DNA of 52,244 bases, from the NCBI GenBank assembly GCA_045122895.1, contig JBGVIE010000044.1, positions 1-52,244 of the forward strand, read 5' to 3'. Of this stretch, positions 36,819 through 45,588 are shown in pieces. A program made the translations under genes and the position numbers. The notes under the pieces were generated by a model that saw nothing but the letters and a program-made list of their open reading frames with translations, was not told the origin of the DNA and ran no database searches. Within the stretch, counting starts at the first letter, position 1, and the number at the start of each line of letters is the position of its first letter. Origin of the DNA: RGIG1934 sp045122895 (lineage in GTDB: Bacteria > Bacillota > Clostridia > Lachnospirales > Lachnospiraceae).

Positions 36819-38023
36819 TAATTAAAAAATTTCAGGCAGAAACGGAAAAAGAAGCCATAATGATGGCAAAAGAAGAGATGGGGAATGATGCCGTAGTTTT
36901 AAATATCAAGACCACAAAGCAAAAAGGATTAAAGAAATTATTCAGGAAGGATTTTGTAGAGGTAACAGCAGCATTAGAAGAAAAGAGAACAACTGTTAAT
37001 TTGCCGGTTAGTAAGGTTAAAGAAGCGACAGAACAAGATACCAAAGAGAAGCAGAAGGAAGAAAGTGAAAATACAAATGAAAAGAAAAATACAGAACGTA
37101 AGCCGTCTGCGATAGAGGAGAAACTTAATAATCTTCAGTCAATGATAGAAAAACAGCTTATAACAAGTGATAACTCTAAAGAAAGCAGTGAGTCAAAGGA
37201 AGAAGAAAAAGAGAATAATATAAATCTTGCTTTTATAAAGCTGGTATATAGTCAGCTTGTTGATAATGAAGTAGATGAAAAATATGCAAACCTCATAATT
37301 AACGAGATTGAATCAGCACTTAAAAAAGAATCAAATATTGATAGTATTTTGTCCGGAATATATCAGAAGATTATCTTAAAGCTTGGGCAGCCAAAGCCTA
37401 TTGAATTAGAAAACGGAAAGACAAAATTAGTGTTTTTTGTGGGACCTACAGGAGTTGGAAAGACAACAACAATAGCAAAGCTGGCTTCTGATTTTAAGAT
37501 AAACAAGAATATGAAGGTTGGTATGATAACGTCAGATACATACAGAATAGCTGCAGTTGACCAGTTAAGAACATATGCAAATATTATGGATATACCATTG
37601 CAGGTGGTTCTTACAATTGATGAACTGAACGAAGCCATTAATGAGTTTAAAGGATATGATATCATATTTGTTGATACGGCAGGAAGATCACACAAGAACA
37701 ATGAGCAGTGTGACGAGCTTTTCCATTTGATTAATGACATTAAGATGGATGAGCAGATAAGCAAAGAAGTATATTTAGTTCTCAGTGCAGCTACAAAATA
37801 TAAGGATTTAAAGAATATAACAGATAAATACAGTACACTTGAAGGTTACAGACTTATTTTTACAAAGACAGATGAAACATCAGCAATTGGTAATATACTT
37901 AATATCAAGCTCAAGACAGGAGCATCCATATCATATATATCGAATGGACAGGCGGTTCCTGAAGATATATATGTAGTAGATATGCAAAAAATAGCAAAGT
38001 TATTACTTGGTGGTAACGAATGA
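36815..38023 (+). CDS. flhF: Flagellar biosynthesis GTPase FlhF
   Basis: FlhF is an SRP-type GTPase that sets flagellar position and number. The N-terminal B domain (about 1-50) is followed by a charged Lys/Glu linker and the NG domain. The P-loop GPTGVGKTTTIAKLA is near residue 210, then TSDTYRIAAVDQLRTYA, VDTAGRSHKN and TKTDE. Length is 402 aa. It overlaps flhA by four bases and precedes flhG, whose product stimulates its GTPase. Confidence 0.97.
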   Translation: MIIKKFQAETEKEAIMMAKEEMGNDAVVLNIKTTKQKGLKKLFRKDFVEVTAALEEKRTTVNLPVSKVKEATEQDTKEKQKEESENTNEKKNTERKPSAIEEKLNNLQSMIEKQLITSDNSKESSESKEEEKENNINLAFIKLVYSQLVDNEVDEKYANLIINEIESALKKESNIDSILSGIYQKIILKLGQPKPIELENGKTKLVFFVGPTGVGKTTTIAKLASDFKINKNMKVGMITSDTYRIAAVDQLRTYANIMDIPLQVVLTIDELNEAINEFKGYDIIFVDTAGRSHKNNEQCDELFHLINDIKMDEQISKEVYLVLSAATKYKDLKNITDKYSTLEGYRLIFTKTDETSAIGNILNIKLKTGASISYISNGQAVPEDIYVVDMQKIAKLLLGGNE

Positions 38024-38048
38024 TTCTAAAATACACGGAGGTACAAGC

Positions 38049-38936
38049 ATGGATCAGGCAGCAAAATTAAGAGACATGATGAAAATGCAGAAAAAAGAAA
38101 AAAAATCCCAGGCTAGAATCATTACAGTTACAAGCGGAAAAGGTGGCGTAGGTAAGTCAAGTGTCTCAATTAATTTAGCGTTAGAGTTAAAAAAACAAGG
38201 TAAAAATGTTATAATATTTGATGCAGACTTTGGTCTTGCCAACATTGAAGTTATGTTTGGTGCAATACCAAAATATAACCTCGCTGATTTGATTTTTAAA
38301 GGGAAAGAATTAAAAGATATAATTGTAAATGGACCTATGGATATAGGATTTATATCAGGCGGTTCCGGGATAAATGGATTATCGAATATGACAAATGATC
38401 AGGTTCTTTATCTTATATATAAGCTAGGTGAAATTGAAACCCTTGCAGATGTGATAATAATAGATACAGGCGCTGGAATATCTGACAGTGTACTTGAATT
38501 TGTGATGAGCAGTGCTGAGGTGTTACTGGTTGCGACACCGGAACCGACATCTATCACAGATTCATATGCGTTACTCAAGGCACTGAATTCAAGACAGGGA
38601 TATTCCAGAGAAAATACAACAATAAAAGTGGTTGCTAATAGAGTTCAAAATCAGGATGATGGAGAAAATCTATACAATAAATTAAATGTAGTTGTAAGTA
38701 AATTTTTGGATGTTAATCTTGAATATTTAGGAATGATTCCTATAGACAACAATATGTCCAAGGCAGTTATGCAACAGAAACCTATATCAATGGCATATCC
38801 TAATTCAGTAGCATCAAAGGCTTTCGAGAAATTATCGGAGAAACTTATGAATATTCAAATCGAAGGTGATGATAAGAAGACAGGAATAGCTATGGTATTT
38901 GCGAAAATGTTTAAGGGTAAAAAAGGAGGTGCCTAG
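38049..38936 (+). CDS. flhG: Flagellar number regulator FlhG (MinD/ParA family ATPase)
   Basis: FlhG (FleN, YlxH) is a MinD-like ATPase that limits flagellar number and activates FlhF. The N-terminus carries the FlhF-activating DQAAKLR motif (residues 2-8), which supports ATG 38049 along with its ACGGAGG site. The deviant Walker A SGKGGVGKSS follows, then VIIFDADFGLANIEV and IIIDTGAGISDSV. The C-terminus has a likely membrane-targeting amphipathic end (MVFAKMFKGKKG). Length is 295 aa. It ends directly before the PilZ gene. Confidence 0.96.
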   Translation: MDQAAKLRDMMKMQKKEKKSQARIITVTSGKGGVGKSSVSINLALELKKQGKNVIIFDADFGLANIEVMFGAIPKYNLADLIFKGKELKDIIVNGPMDIGFISGGSGINGLSNMTNDQVLYLIYKLGEIETLADVIIIDTGAGISDSVLEFVMSSAEVLLVATPEPTSITDSYALLKALNSRQGYSRENTTIKVVANRVQNQDDGENLYNKLNVVVSKFLDVNLEYLGMIPIDNNMSKAVMQQKPISMAYPNSVASKAFEKLSEKLMNIQIEGDDKKTGIAMVFAKMFKGKKGGA

Positions 38937-39668
38937 TTGCTATCCAAAATTGTATCGCTGGGGGACAAATTAGAATTAGTAAAATCTGGGGCAGATAATA
39001 AGAAAAAAGAATTGGGGGAAGAACCGGAAAAAAAATATTTTAGCCAGGTATATGATATCCTTAGTGAGGATGAGATGAAGATTGCTATGCCCATAGTAGA
39101 AGGCAGAGTCATTCCTTTGCCGGTAAATGGAAGATATGATTTGTGTTTTTATACATCAGGCGGTCTGTATCAATGCAAAGCGACAATAACGGATAGATAC
39201 AAGGAAGGCGGTTTGTTTGTATTACAGATTGAGATAACATCAGATTTGAAAAAGTTTCAAAGAAGACAATATTTCAGACTTGAGTGTACTATGGAGATTA
39301 TGTACAAGGTTGTTGCAAAAGAAGAATTGTTAGAGATTATCACTGACAAAGACAAGATGCAGGAAGTTTTGCAAGGTGGACTTGATATAGGTGTTGCACT
39401 GGATTTAAGCGGTGGAGGTGTGAGATTTACATCAAAACAGCAACATCATCCGGGGGATTGCGTAATTATAGTTATGAAAATAAGAAAACAGGGTGTTGAA
39501 TCCTTATGTGTATTACCAGGAACGATATTGAGGACCTACAATGTACCTAACAGACATGATTTATATGAACATCGGGTAGAGTACAGTAACCTTAATTCAA
39601 ATAACAGAGAAGCGTTAATAAAGTTTATTTTTGAGGAAGAACGTCGATTAAGACAGAAGGACAGATAG
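38937..39668 (+). CDS. PilZ-domain flagellar brake protein (YcgR-like)
   Basis: An N-terminal YcgR-type beta domain (about 1-110) is followed by a PilZ domain with the c-di-GMP motif RRQYFR (RxxxR, near residue 118) and DLSGGGVRF (D/NxSxxG, near 158). It should bind c-di-GMP and slow or alter motor function, as YcgR and YpfA do. The TTG start immediately follows the flhG stop, with AAAGGAGGTG about eight bases ahead. Length is 243 aa. The location inside the motility operon ties it to motility control; which enzyme makes the ligand is not visible here. Confidence 0.9.
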   Translation: MLSKIVSLGDKLELVKSGADNKKKELGEEPEKKYFSQVYDILSEDEMKIAMPIVEGRVIPLPVNGRYDLCFYTSGGLYQCKATITDRYKEGGLFVLQIEITSDLKKFQRRQYFRLECTMEIMYKVVAKEELLEIITDKDKMQEVLQGGLDIGVALDLSGGGVRFTSKQQHHPGDCVIIVMKIRKQGVESLCVLPGTILRTYNVPNRHDLYEHRVEYSNLNSNNREALIKFIFEEERRLRQKDR

Positions 39669-39671
39669 CAA

Positions 39672-40754
39672 ATGAAGAAAAATATTTTAATAATTGATGA
39701 CTCTGCACTTATGAGAAGGGTGTTATCTGATATAATAAGTTCAGATGACAGATTCACAGTTAAAGATTATGCTCGTGATGGATTAGAGGGACTTGATTTA
39801 ATTATCAAGAATAAGCTTCAGTACGATGCCGTTGTAATGGATATTAATATGCCACGAATGGATGGTCTTGAAGTGTTGGAACAATTACAAAAACACCGTA
39901 TACAGGTTAAGATAATCATGGTTAGTACTCTTGCCAAAGAGGGTGCGAAGGAGACTATTATAGCTCTTGAGAGAGGTGCTTTTGATTTTGTTACAAAGCC
40001 TGAGAATTATTACGAGGTAAAGAGTGAAAAATTTAAGAACAGACTTATTAATACATTAGTTGCTGCTACAAGGCTTACACAGAAGACAGACCCTATTGTG
40101 TCGACAGCAGCTGGTGTATCAGCTACCGGGAAAACACTTGGCAATGTGAAAAAAGTGTCTGGAAGTAAGCTCATAGCAATAGCGTGCTCGACAGGCGGGC
40201 CAAAGTCTTTGAAGGAAGTAATACCTTTGCTTCCGGAAGATATAGAGGCTCCGATTTTGTTGGTACAGCATATGCCAAAAGGGTTTACGGCTTCATTGGC
40301 GGCAAGACTTAACGAACTTAGCAAGGTGGAAGTAAAGGAAGCTAAAGATGGGGATGTCCTTAAAAAGGGTGTAGTATATTTGGCACCTGGCGGGTTACAT
40401 ATGGAGATTAATCAGGATAAGAGTGGTGCTTATTCAGTGAGGTTATCAGATGCACCTGCCAGAGATGGTTTGAGACCATGTGCAAATATCATGTATGAGT
40501 CACTTGCGGGAAGTTCATATGCACAGATTATATGTGTGGTTATGACCGGAATGGGCTCAGATGGAACTGAAGGAATTCGTCAGCTTAGCAACAAGAATAA
40601 TGTGTACGTAATTTCACAGGATGAAGCAAGCAGCGTTGTATATGGAATGCCAAGAGCGGTATATGCAGCCGGATTGTCTGATGAAGTTGTACCATTAGAT
40701 AAAATAGCAGAATCAATTACTAGAAGCGTGGGGGTGCATATTAATGGACGTTAG
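39672..40754 (+). CDS. cheB: Chemotaxis response regulator protein-glutamate methylesterase CheB
   Basis: CheB removes methyl groups from chemoreceptors and deamidates them. The N-terminal receiver has phospho-Asp57 in DAVVMDINMPRMDG, and a linker spans about 120-165. The C-terminal esterase shows the catalytic Ser in ACSTGGPKS, His in LVQHMPKGF and Asp in MTGMGSDGTEG. The 360-aa length is typical. It overlaps cheA by 11 bases. cheR is not adjacent and not in the window. Confidence 0.97.
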   Translation: MKKNILIIDDSALMRRVLSDIISSDDRFTVKDYARDGLEGLDLIIKNKLQYDAVVMDINMPRMDGLEVLEQLQKHRIQVKIIMVSTLAKEGAKETIIALERGAFDFVTKPENYYEVKSEKFKNRLINTLVAATRLTQKTDPIVSTAAGVSATGKTLGNVKKVSGSKLIAIACSTGGPKSLKEVIPLLPEDIEAPILLVQHMPKGFTASLAARLNELSKVEVKEAKDGDVLKKGVVYLAPGGLHMEINQDKSGAYSVRLSDAPARDGLRPCANIMYESLAGSSYAQIICVVMTGMGSDGTEGIRQLSNKNNVYVISQDEASSVVYGMPRAVYAAGLSDEVVPLDKIAESITRSVGVHINGR

Positions 40755-42807
40755 CCAGTATTTAGAGATATTTATTGATGAGACAAAAGAACACATACAG
40801 AGCTTAAGCGATCAGCTTATGATCCTTGAAAAAGAACCGGAGAATACAGATACTATCAATGAGATATTCAGAGCTGCTCATTCCTTAAAAGGTATGGCAG
40901 GAACAATGGGTTACACAAGAATGCAGAAGTTGACTCATCAGATGGAGAATGTATTTTCAGAGATTCGTAATGGAAAGATGAATGTGGAAGCACATCTTGT
41001 TGATGTACTTTTCCAGTGCCTTGATGCTATAGAGCAGTATCTTGCCAATATCGAAGAGACATCAGGTGAAGGTGACAATGATAATGAGCCTATTTTAAAA
41101 CAGCTTGCAGATATTCTTGCAGGAGGAGGAGCAAGCGCACCTGCACCTGCAGCACAGACAGCAAGTTCACCTGCACCGGCAGCTACAGGCGATGATGATA
41201 AGAGAAAATATAGATCATTTGTGTATGCAGAATTCGAGAAGCATGCTATATGTGAAGCATACGAGAAGGGTATGAACGTATATGCCTTTACTGTATTTGT
41301 AGATGAGAACTGTATATTAAAAGCAGCCAGAGCATTTTTGGTATTCAAATCATTAGAATCACATGGTGAGATTATCAAATCAAATCCATCAGTTCAGGAT
41401 ATTGAAGATGAGAAGTTTGATTTGGATTTCAGTATTTGTATCATTACAGCAGAATCAATTGATACTATTGAGAAATGTATTGAAAATGTATCTGAGATTA
41501 AGGATGTTGTAGGAGAAGTGGTTCCAAAGCCTGAGGAAGAGACGAAGCCGGAAGTTTCAAAGACTGAGACAAAGGATGCAGCTAAGGATTCAAAAACACA
41601 GCAGCCTGCAAAACAGCAGTCTAAATCAACATCAAAACCGGTTGTAAACAGATCGGTAAGAGTAGATATAGAGAAGTTAGATGTTCTTATGAATCTTGTA
41701 AGCGAGTTGATTATTGCGAAGAATGGCCTTGTATCAGTCAGCTCAACAGAAGAGATATCAAGAGGACAGGGCTTTAATGAACAGATTGAATACTTAGAGA
41801 GAGTAACAACAAATCTTCATGAATCAGTTATGAAGGTTCGAATGATGCCAATTGAAACAGTAACAAACAAATTCCCAAGAATGATTAGAGACTTATCTAA
41901 GAAGCTTGATAAGAAGATGGAATTATATATGTCAGGTGAAGATACAGAACTTGACAGAACAGTTATCGATGAAATTGGTGATCCACTTATGCATCTTCTT
42001 CGTAACTCAGCAGACCATGGTCTTGAATCAGCAGAACTTAGAGCACAGAGAGGTAAGCCGAAAGTTGGTACAATAGGATTAGACGCATACCAGGATGGTA
42101 ACAACGTTGTAATCGAAGTATCTGATGATGGTAATGGTATTGATGTAGAAACTGTTAAGAACAAAGCATTGGAAAAGGGAACAATAACAACAGAGCAGGC
42201 TGAGACAATGTCAGATAAAGAAGTTATTGATCTGTTGTTCAGACCAAGCTTCTCAACAGCTAAGAAAGTATCAGATGTATCAGGTAGAGGCGTGGGTCTT
42301 GACGTGGTTAAATCTAAGATTGAAGCACTTGGTGGTGACATCGAGGTTAAGACAAAGCTTGGAGAGGGAAGTAAATTCATTATCAGACTTCCACTTACAC
42401 TTGCTATTATTCAGGCACTTATGGTTGTAATAGGTGATGAGAAATATGCTATCTCACTTGGCAGTATTGATATAATTGAAGACGTTGCAGTTAGCGATAT
42501 CAAGTATGTTCAGACAAAAGAAGTTATCAATCTTAGAGGAAATGTTATTCCAATCATAAGACTTGATAAGATACTTGATGTTCCAAGAGCTGAGGATTAT
42601 GTTGAACCGGAGAATATGACAGTTATCATAGTCAAGAAGGGGGATACACAGGCGGGACTTGTTGTAGACAACCTTATCGGACAGCAGGAAATTGTTATTA
42701 AGTCACTTGGTAAATATATCAATAACAGCAATAAAGTTATTGGTGGTGCAACTATCCTTGGTGATGGTGAAGTTGCGTTAATTCTTGACGTAAATGCATT
42801 ATTGTAG
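40744..42807 (+). CDS. cheA: Chemotaxis histidine kinase CheA
   Basis: CheA phosphorylates CheY and CheB in response to receptors. The P1 Hpt domain has His46 in FRAAHSLKGMAGT. A CheY-binding P2-like domain (about 160-255) is flanked by low-complexity Ala/Pro and Lys/Thr/Gln linkers. P3 dimerisation begins around 305, the P4 kinase has NSADHGLES, the G box SGRGVGLDVVK and GEGSKFIIRLPLTLAI, and the CheW-like P5 ends the protein. Length is 687 aa. cheW follows with a GGAGGTGAC site. Confidence 0.97.
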   Translation: MDVSQYLEIFIDETKEHIQSLSDQLMILEKEPENTDTINEIFRAAHSLKGMAGTMGYTRMQKLTHQMENVFSEIRNGKMNVEAHLVDVLFQCLDAIEQYLANIEETSGEGDNDNEPILKQLADILAGGGASAPAPAAQTASSPAPAATGDDDKRKYRSFVYAEFEKHAICEAYEKGMNVYAFTVFVDENCILKAARAFLVFKSLESHGEIIKSNPSVQDIEDEKFDLDFSICIITAESIDTIEKCIENVSEIKDVVGEVVPKPEEETKPEVSKTETKDAAKDSKTQQPAKQQSKSTSKPVVNRSVRVDIEKLDVLMNLVSELIIAKNGLVSVSSTEEISRGQGFNEQIEYLERVTTNLHESVMKVRMMPIETVTNKFPRMIRDLSKKLDKKMELYMSGEDTELDRTVIDEIGDPLMHLLRNSADHGLESAELRAQRGKPKVGTIGLDAYQDGNNVVIEVSDDGNGIDVETVKNKALEKGTITTEQAETMSDKEVIDLLFRPSFSTAKKVSDVSGRGVGLDVVKSKIEALGGDIEVKTKLGEGSKFIIRLPLTLAIIQALMVVIGDEKYAISLGSIDIIEDVAVSDIKYVQTKEVINLRGNVIPIIRLDKILDVPRAEDYVEPENMTVIIVKKGDTQAGLVVDNLIGQQEIVIKSLGKYINNSNKVIGGATILGDGEVALILDVNALL

Positions 42808-42821
42808 TGGAGGTGACTGTA

Positions 42822-43319
42822 ATGGATAATATGTTACAAACAACAACAGCAGAGGCAAATGCTGCAACAGATAATAAACAGTACATAGTAGTAAAAATTG
42901 GAATGGAACAGTATGGTATCGACATCAGCTATGTAGATAATATTGTTAGAATGCAGAAGATAACAAGAGTTCCAAAGTCACAGCCTTATTACTATGGTGT
43001 TATCAATCTTAGAGGTGAAATAGTTCCGGTAATGAGTCTTAGAAGAAGGTTTAATCTTCAGGAGGACGAATTTGATGGAAAGACAAGAATCATCATATTG
43101 AAGCCTGAACATCAGGAATCAATAGGTGTGATTGTAGATATGGTCAATGAAGTTGTTAGTTTCAAAGCGGATGACATTGAAAAGGTTGGGTTAGATAATA
43201 AAGACGAATTATCTAAATACATTTATGGTGTTGGCCAAAATTTGGAAAATAACACTCTTGTTTCTATTTTAAATGTTGAAGCCGTAACAACAGAAGTGAA
43301 GGAGCAACAGCAGCAATAG
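42822..43319 (+). CDS. cheW: Chemotaxis coupling protein CheW
   Basis: CheW links receptors to CheA. The family beta-barrel is seen in QYIVVKIGMEQYGIDISYV, YYYGVINLRGEIVPVMSLR and GVIVDMVNEVV. ATG 42822 is chosen for the GGAGGTGAC site ahead; an in-frame GTG 15 bases earlier overlaps the cheA stop and the site itself. The 165-aa length is normal, with a Gln-rich C-terminal tip. Confidence 0.97.
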   Translation: MDNMLQTTTAEANAATDNKQYIVVKIGMEQYGIDISYVDNIVRMQKITRVPKSQPYYYGVINLRGEIVPVMSLRRRFNLQEDEFDGKTRIIILKPEHQESIGVIVDMVNEVVSFKADDIEKVGLDNKDELSKYIYGVGQNLENNTLVSILNVEAVTTEVKEQQQQ

Positions 43320-43337
43320 AGAAAGTGCAGGTGCATT

Positions 43338-43958
43338 ATGTCAAAACTTGATTTGGATGATATAAGTGTAATGCAATATGATGTTTTAAAAGAAATAGGA
43401 AATATAGGCGCAGGCAATGCCACTACGGCATTGTCTAAGCTTGTTAATACCCAAATTGATATTGGTGTTCCAAGTGTCAGACTATGTGATTTTTCTCAGA
43501 TGGTCAGCCTGATAGGAGAAGAGGAAGAAGTGGCAGTAGGAATACTCCTTATGTTAAAAGGCGATATCAATGGAATGATGATGTTTATTTTAAAAACGGA
43601 TGTTGCCAGTACATTAGTGAATATAATGGGACTTGAATGTGACGGGACTAATTTTGATGAGATGCAGCTATCTGCAATTCAGGAAGTAGGGAATATAATA
43701 ACAGGCGCATATCTGTGTTCGTTGTCAGATTTGACCAGATTAACAATAGATGTATCTGTTCCGTTATTACAAATTGATATGGTTGGTTCGTTGTTATCTG
43801 TGCCAGCAATTGAATTTGGAAAGTTAGGAGATAAGGTATTACTTATCGAGACAAAGTTTGATGATGAAAGAAAAAAAGCTAATGCAATAAACGGATATTA
43901 TATATTAATACCTGATATTGATTCTTATCAAAAAATATTGGATTCATTAGGAATGTAG
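43338..43958 (+). CDS. cheC: CheY-P phosphatase CheC
   Basis: CheC dephosphorylates CheY-P and binds CheD. Both active centres are present: VLKEIGNIGAGNATTALSKL near residue 18 and LSAIQEVGNIITGAYLCSL near 110, each with the conserved Glu and Asn. The 206-aa length is as in Bacillus. The pairing with cheD downstream is the usual Firmicute arrangement, forming a CheC-CheD-CheY-P adaptation loop. FliY upstream provides a second phosphatase. Confidence 0.96.
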   Translation: MSKLDLDDISVMQYDVLKEIGNIGAGNATTALSKLVNTQIDIGVPSVRLCDFSQMVSLIGEEEEVAVGILLMLKGDINGMMMFILKTDVASTLVNIMGLECDGTNFDEMQLSAIQEVGNIITGAYLCSLSDLTRLTIDVSVPLLQIDMVGSLLSVPAIEFGKLGDKVLLIETKFDDERKKANAINGYYILIPDIDSYQKILDSLGM

Positions 43959-43972
43959 TTAAAGGTGATAAA

Positions 43973-44461
43973 ATGGGTGAGACGATAAAAGTTGGAATGG
44001 CAGATATGAAGCTCTGTAGGAACCCTGATCTTTTAACTACGTTGGGATTAGGCTCCTGTGTCGGTGTAGTACTTTATGATGCATCAACAAAGATTAGCGG
44101 AATGGTTCATGTTATGCTTCCGGACAGCACAAAGATTAAGAATAACGAAAATAGAGCAAAGTTTGCTGATACGGGAATTCAGGATTTGTACAATGAGATG
44201 TTGAAAATGGGAGCGTCAAGGACAAAAATAACTGCAAAAATTGCAGGAGGCGCTAAAATGTTTACATTTGGTGATAAGGTAAGCGAGTTTATGCAGGTTG
44301 GCGACAGAAATGTTCAGGCAACAAAAGAAAAATTAAATGAGTTAAAAGTAAGCATATTAGCAGAGGATACCGGACTTAATTTCGGAAGAACAATTATATT
44401 TGACTCGGAGACGGGCATCCTTACTATCAAAGCTGTTGGACAGCCGGAAAAATATATTTAG
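43973..44461 (+). CDS. cheD: Chemoreceptor glutamine deamidase CheD
   Basis: CheD converts receptor Gln to Glu and stimulates CheC. Catalytic Cys lies in GLGSCVGVVLYD and His in SGMVHVMLPDS, followed by KIAGGAKMF. Length is 162 aa. It starts 14 bases after cheC with an AAAGGTG site. Confidence 0.96.
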   Translation: MGETIKVGMADMKLCRNPDLLTTLGLGSCVGVVLYDASTKISGMVHVMLPDSTKIKNNENRAKFADTGIQDLYNEMLKMGASRTKITAKIAGGAKMFTFGDKVSEFMQVGDRNVQATKEKLNELKVSILAEDTGLNFGRTIIFDSETGILTIKAVGQPEKYI

Positions 44462-44473
44462 AGGTGTAAGCTT

Positions 44474-44779
44474 ATGGATAATAGAACTAGATATATTCCA
44501 GCCATAGTGATGTTGACTGCTGGTTTTTTGGTGTGCGTAATTACTATTTTACGTGGGTTTACAACTAAAGAGATTATATTGATTTCAACAGCTGCGATGG
44601 TTGGATTTTTATTGGTTGGATTTATAGTCAAATTCATAATAGAGAAGTATGTAGTTATTCCTATGCTTGAGGAAGAAGAAGCGAGGAAGAAAGCAGCAGA
44701 GGAAGAGGCTAAAAGAGAGGCAGAAAAAGAAGAGGCTGCGAATGAAGAAGAAAACGTAGAAGTTAAAGAAAAGGAATAG
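44474..44779 (+). CDS. Small two-helix membrane protein with charged tail, unknown function
   Basis: The 101-aa protein has two membrane helices (about 8-28 and 34-58) and a cytoplasmic tail of Glu, Lys and Ala that should be a single charged helix (about 65-101). A GAGGTG site lies before the ATG. It sits between cheD and sigD, so it is co-transcribed with chemotaxis genes. I do not recognise a family. It differs in topology from the SwrB-like protein encoded further on, which has a single helix. Confidence 0.75.
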   Translation: MDNRTRYIPAIVMLTAGFLVCVITILRGFTTKEIILISTAAMVGFLLVGFIVKFIIEKYVVIPMLEEEEARKKAAEEEAKREAEKEEAANEEENVEVKEKE

Positions 44780-44803
44780 ATAGTGACAGGCGAGGTGTAG
44801 CAG

Positions 44804-45565
44804 GTGACAGAAGAACAGAAGAATAAATTGTGGGGGGAGTATTCAAAGGCTCCAAATACACAATTAAGGGAACAACTTATAATTGAATATGCACCATTAG
44901 TTAAGCTTGTAGCCGGACGACTCAGCATGTATCTGGGATACAATGTTGAATATGATGATTTGGTTAGTTATGGAATTTTTGGATTGATTGATGCGATAGA
45001 CAAGTTTGAATATGGAAAAGGAATCAAATTTGAGACATATGCCAGTTTAAGAATTAGAGGGGCGATTTTAGACCAGATAAGAAAAATGGACTGGATACCA
45101 AGATCTCTCCGACAGAAGAAGAAAAAAATGGATGCCGCTCTAAACAAGTTAGAGTCCGAGCTTGGAAGACCTGCAACAGATGACGAACTGGCAAAAGAAC
45201 TTGAGATATCTGTTGATGAATTGATGAACTGGCAGGGACAGGCAAAGATATCAAATGTGGTGTCTTTGGATGAGTTTGTGGAAGCAGGTGGCGAGAAGGG
45301 AATAGAACAGGGGAAAGGCTCCCACTTTGAAGCACCTGAAGAAGTAGTTGAAAAAAAAGAATTAAGAGATATGTTAGCAAAGTCTCTTGATTGTTTAACT
45401 GATAAAGAGAAAAAAGTTATTCTTTTATATTATTATGAAGAATTGACATTAAAAGAGATAAGTAAAGTATTAGAGGTATCTGAATCAAGAATATCTCAGC
45501 TTCATACAAAAGCATTACAGAAGATGAAAGCGTTTTTGGGAGATAAAGCAGGAATACTCAGATAA
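44804..45565 (+). CDS. sigD: Flagellar sigma factor (sigma-28, FliA/SigD)
   Basis: This sigma directs late flagellar genes such as flagellin and chemoreceptors. Region 2 has EYAPLVKLVAGRL, YDDLVSYGIFGLIDAIDKFE and KFETYASLRIRGAILDQIRK, then DWIPRSLR. Region 4 ends with LTLKEISKVLEVSESRISQLH. The start is GTG with a GAGGTG site about ten bases ahead. The 253-aa length is typical. In Bacillus, sigD likewise closes the core fla/che operon. flgM is not in the window. Confidence 0.97.
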   Translation: MTEEQKNKLWGEYSKAPNTQLREQLIIEYAPLVKLVAGRLSMYLGYNVEYDDLVSYGIFGLIDAIDKFEYGKGIKFETYASLRIRGAILDQIRKMDWIPRSLRQKKKKMDAALNKLESELGRPATDDELAKELEISVDELMNWQGQAKISNVVSLDEFVEAGGEKGIEQGKGSHFEAPEEVVEKKELRDMLAKSLDCLTDKEKKVILLYYYEELTLKEISKVLEVSESRISQLHTKALQKMKAFLGDKAGILR

Positions 45566-45588
45566 AGTCGAAGAAAGGTGGACACTAT

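Noticed and set aside
41817..42380. 187-codon open frame on the minus strand opposite cheA
   Set aside because: It lies wholly inside the conserved CheA kinase domain, has no ribosome site and has biased composition typical of an antisense shadow.
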